NCBI GenBank assembly: GCA_024699005.1
Contig: JAILQN010000263.1
Coordinates: 1-15,037, forward strand
Direction of reading: 5' to 3'
DNA from: Clostridia bacterium
Lineage (GTDB): Bacteria > Bacillota_A > Clostridia > Oscillospirales > Acutalibacteraceae
Length of the DNA: 15,037 bases
Positions 13,832 to 15,037 of this stretch are shown here, one piece after another (within the stretch, counting starts at the first letter, position 1; the number at the start of each line of letters is the position of its first letter). Under the pieces are notes generated by a model. It was not told the DNA's origin and ran no database searches. It worked only from the letters and a program-made list of their open reading frames with translations. The position numbers and the translations under genes are program-made.

Positions 13832-15037
13832 TCAGACCTGCCTGAACCCGTTACCGTCCGGATCGACCTTGAGCCTGATCTTCTTCCCTTTGAATTTAAG
13901 CGCGATCTCACCTTTATTGCCGAGCGTTATATCAAGTGACTTTTTGAGCTTCGGCGAGGCGAAGTCGTCTGTGATTATATACTTGCCCTCGCCGCGGCGG
14001 ATCTCGCTGTATCTGCCGTCTGCCTGCGACAGAACGTCCGCCGGAGCGAAACGGGGCGAAGTGACAGCGATAAGCCCGTTCTCCCTGACAAGCTCGTCCA
14101 CGTCGCGGAGAGTCGCGCCGGAGATAGTCTCGCCGCACAGGAACGCCACGTTCAGCGTCTTAAGCGTTTCTTTGCGGACGAACTCGTCGAACACGGCGAG
14201 CCCGTTCATGGTGCAGAAGGAGCGGTGCGGGATGAGCATCGACCACGGGGTGATCCTGCCCCACGAGATACCGGTCAGTCGGGTATCGCCCTGTGTGATC
14301 GTCTCGATAGCCTGTATCCACTCTCGGTTCTTCGCTCCGCCGCGGAGCTTCGGATTGTTCAGCAGTATGTTCCGCCAGCCGAAATAGCTCACGTGTATAT
14401 TGTTCTGCCCCCAGTAGCCGTCGTCCGCGCGGATGATGCCGATCTCCGGCTTATAATCGCGTACGGTGTAGCCGCGGTCTCTGCCCCTGTATTCGTTGCA
14501 GAACTGCGTGAACAGCCTGCCGGTCTCGTTATAATCGTCGTTTGAATCAAAGAATGCGCTGACAGCCTCGGTATAGACCCTGTCCACGCCGGCAAACCAG
14601 GCGAAGACCAGATTCTGATACATCTCCTGCGCCGTGTGGCCGGGATAGGTCAGCTTATGCCACATATCCACGCAGTTCCAGAGCTGGGTGCCGTACTGCA
14701 GAGCAGCGCCGGCGGCGCACGCCCAGTGGATATTGGAGTAACCCTCTTTCTGGGATTTGAAGTTGGGGATTATGCCGTTTCTGGCAAAGGCGTGGAAAAG
14801 CACGGGGAACACCGCCTCTCCCGAGAGCGCCGGAGCGCCGAGTTCCTTCATTTCGGCGGCGTAACCGGCAAGCTGAGAGTCCAGGACCGAGCTCGCCGCG
14901 GTGAAATCGGACGTGTCGGGAACCGGAAACACCGGAGCGTCCACGTTCTTCTTCTCGGTAAGACTCAGGGAGATATTGCCGTTTATTATGCAGTGCTCAA
15001 ACTCATCGTACGCGACGCCGGCAAGATTCCCGCAGGA
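13832..15037 (-). CDS. Possible glycoside-hydrolase-like protein, C-terminal part (N-terminus beyond window)
   Basis: 401 codons are open up to the window edge, so the GTG at 14944 is not taken as the start. I do not recognise a specific family. The visible part is rich in aromatic residues (for example QLWNCVDMWHKLTYPGH and FAWFAGVDRVYTEA), a texture often seen in sugar-active TIM-barrel enzymes. A region that may be Rossmann or glutamine-amidotransferase-like follows (LNVAFLCGETISGATLRDVD, then LVRENGLIAVTSP), as in trimerisation domains of some beta-galactosidase-like enzymes. The end is a short beta-rich tail (KGEIALKFKGKKIRLKVD). No membrane segment is seen. The function is a guess; that it is a real coding gene is well supported by its long open frame and protein-like composition. 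Confidence 0.6.
   Translation of the reverse strand, partial: SCGNLAGVAYDEFEHCIINGNISLSLTEKKNVDAPVFPVPDTSDFTAASSVLDSQLAGYAAEMKELGAPALSGEAVFPVLFHAFARNGIIPNFKSQKEGYSNIHWACAAGAALQYGTQLWNCVDMWHKLTYPGHTAQEMYQNLVFAWFAGVDRVYTEAVSAFFDSNDDYNETGRLFTQFCNEYRGRDRGYTVRDYKPEIGIIRADDGYWGQNNIHVSYFGWRNILLNNPKLRGGAKNREWIQAIETITQGDTRLTGISWGRITPWSMLIPHRSFCTMNGLAVFDEFVRKETLKTLNVAFLCGETISGATLRDVDELVRENGLIAVTSPRFAPADVLSQADGRYSEIRRGEGKYIITDDFASPKLKKSLDITLGNKGEIALKFKGKKIRLKVDPDGNGFRQV

Noticed and set aside
14944..15037. GTG at 14944 as a true start of the last gene
   Set aside because: The same frame stays open for 31 more codons to the window edge, so the gene most likely starts outside.
1..15037. tRNA, rRNA, riboswitch, prophage or defence genes
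   Set aside because: I saw no tRNA-like cloverleaf, conserved riboswitch core, integrase, transposase or known defence domain on either strand, though this was read by eye and not by covariance models.

Overview
The window looks like chromosome of a Clostridia-class Firmicute, probably an Oscillospiraceae/Ruminococcaceae-like gut anaerobe. The basis is balanced-to-slightly-GC-rich coding sequence with AT-rich intergenic gaps, AGGAGG-type ribosome binding sites, sigma-A promoters (TTGACA/TATAAT type), a ComEA-like protein, a D-aspartate-ligase-like ATP-grasp enzyme and a flavin/iron-sulfur enoate reductase of the kind common in anaerobes. This is inference; no rRNA, tRNA or other lineage marker is present.

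Layout. Everything is on the minus strand except the ATP-grasp gene. (1) 1-1487: the first ~495 codons of an Old Yellow Enzyme/2,4-dienoyl-CoA-reductase-type oxidoreductase, cut by the window start. (2) 1530-1761: a MITE-like element with perfect 17-bp terminal inverted repeats built from ATGTGCA heptamers. (3) 1810-3565: a split aconitase-X hydro-lyase (large then small subunit) with a clear promoter at 3599-3627. (4) 3658-9017: an operon-like block of a membrane-anchored zinc-ribbon protein (here ZR1) and the two halves of a heterodimeric ABC exporter (here ABC1 and ABC2), ending in a terminator that includes the last stop codon. (5) 9205-9310: a decayed copy of the start of ABC1. (6) 9322-10758: a second zinc-ribbon paralogue (ZR2). 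(7) 10801-12395: folP, a comEA-like gene and a small four-cysteine protein, transcribed from a promoter at 12426-12454. (8) 12523-13758: on the plus strand, a D-aspartate-ligase-like ATP-grasp gene with its own promoter, ending at a shared hairpin. (9) 13832-15037: the C-terminal part of a protein that may be glycoside-hydrolase-like.

How the genes work together. ABC1 and ABC2 have complementary defects in their ATPase motifs, so they should form one heterodimeric exporter with one canonical and one degenerate ATP site. ZR1 sits immediately upstream and is probably co-transcribed; its job is unknown. The ZR gene and the start of ABC1 were evidently duplicated in tandem, because the stretch after ZR2 is a relic of the ABC1 start at exactly the same 11-nt spacing.

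The most interesting signal is at these two ABC1 starts. Both the intact gene and the relic carry a 15-pair stem, an 8-nt loop and a run of 7-8 U, the form of an intrinsic terminator. They differ by several compensatory base-pair changes. In the intact gene this terminator-like structure lies inside codons 17-31, which suggests a coding-region attenuator between ZR1 and the transporter; in the relic it seems to survive as the terminator of the upstream operon.
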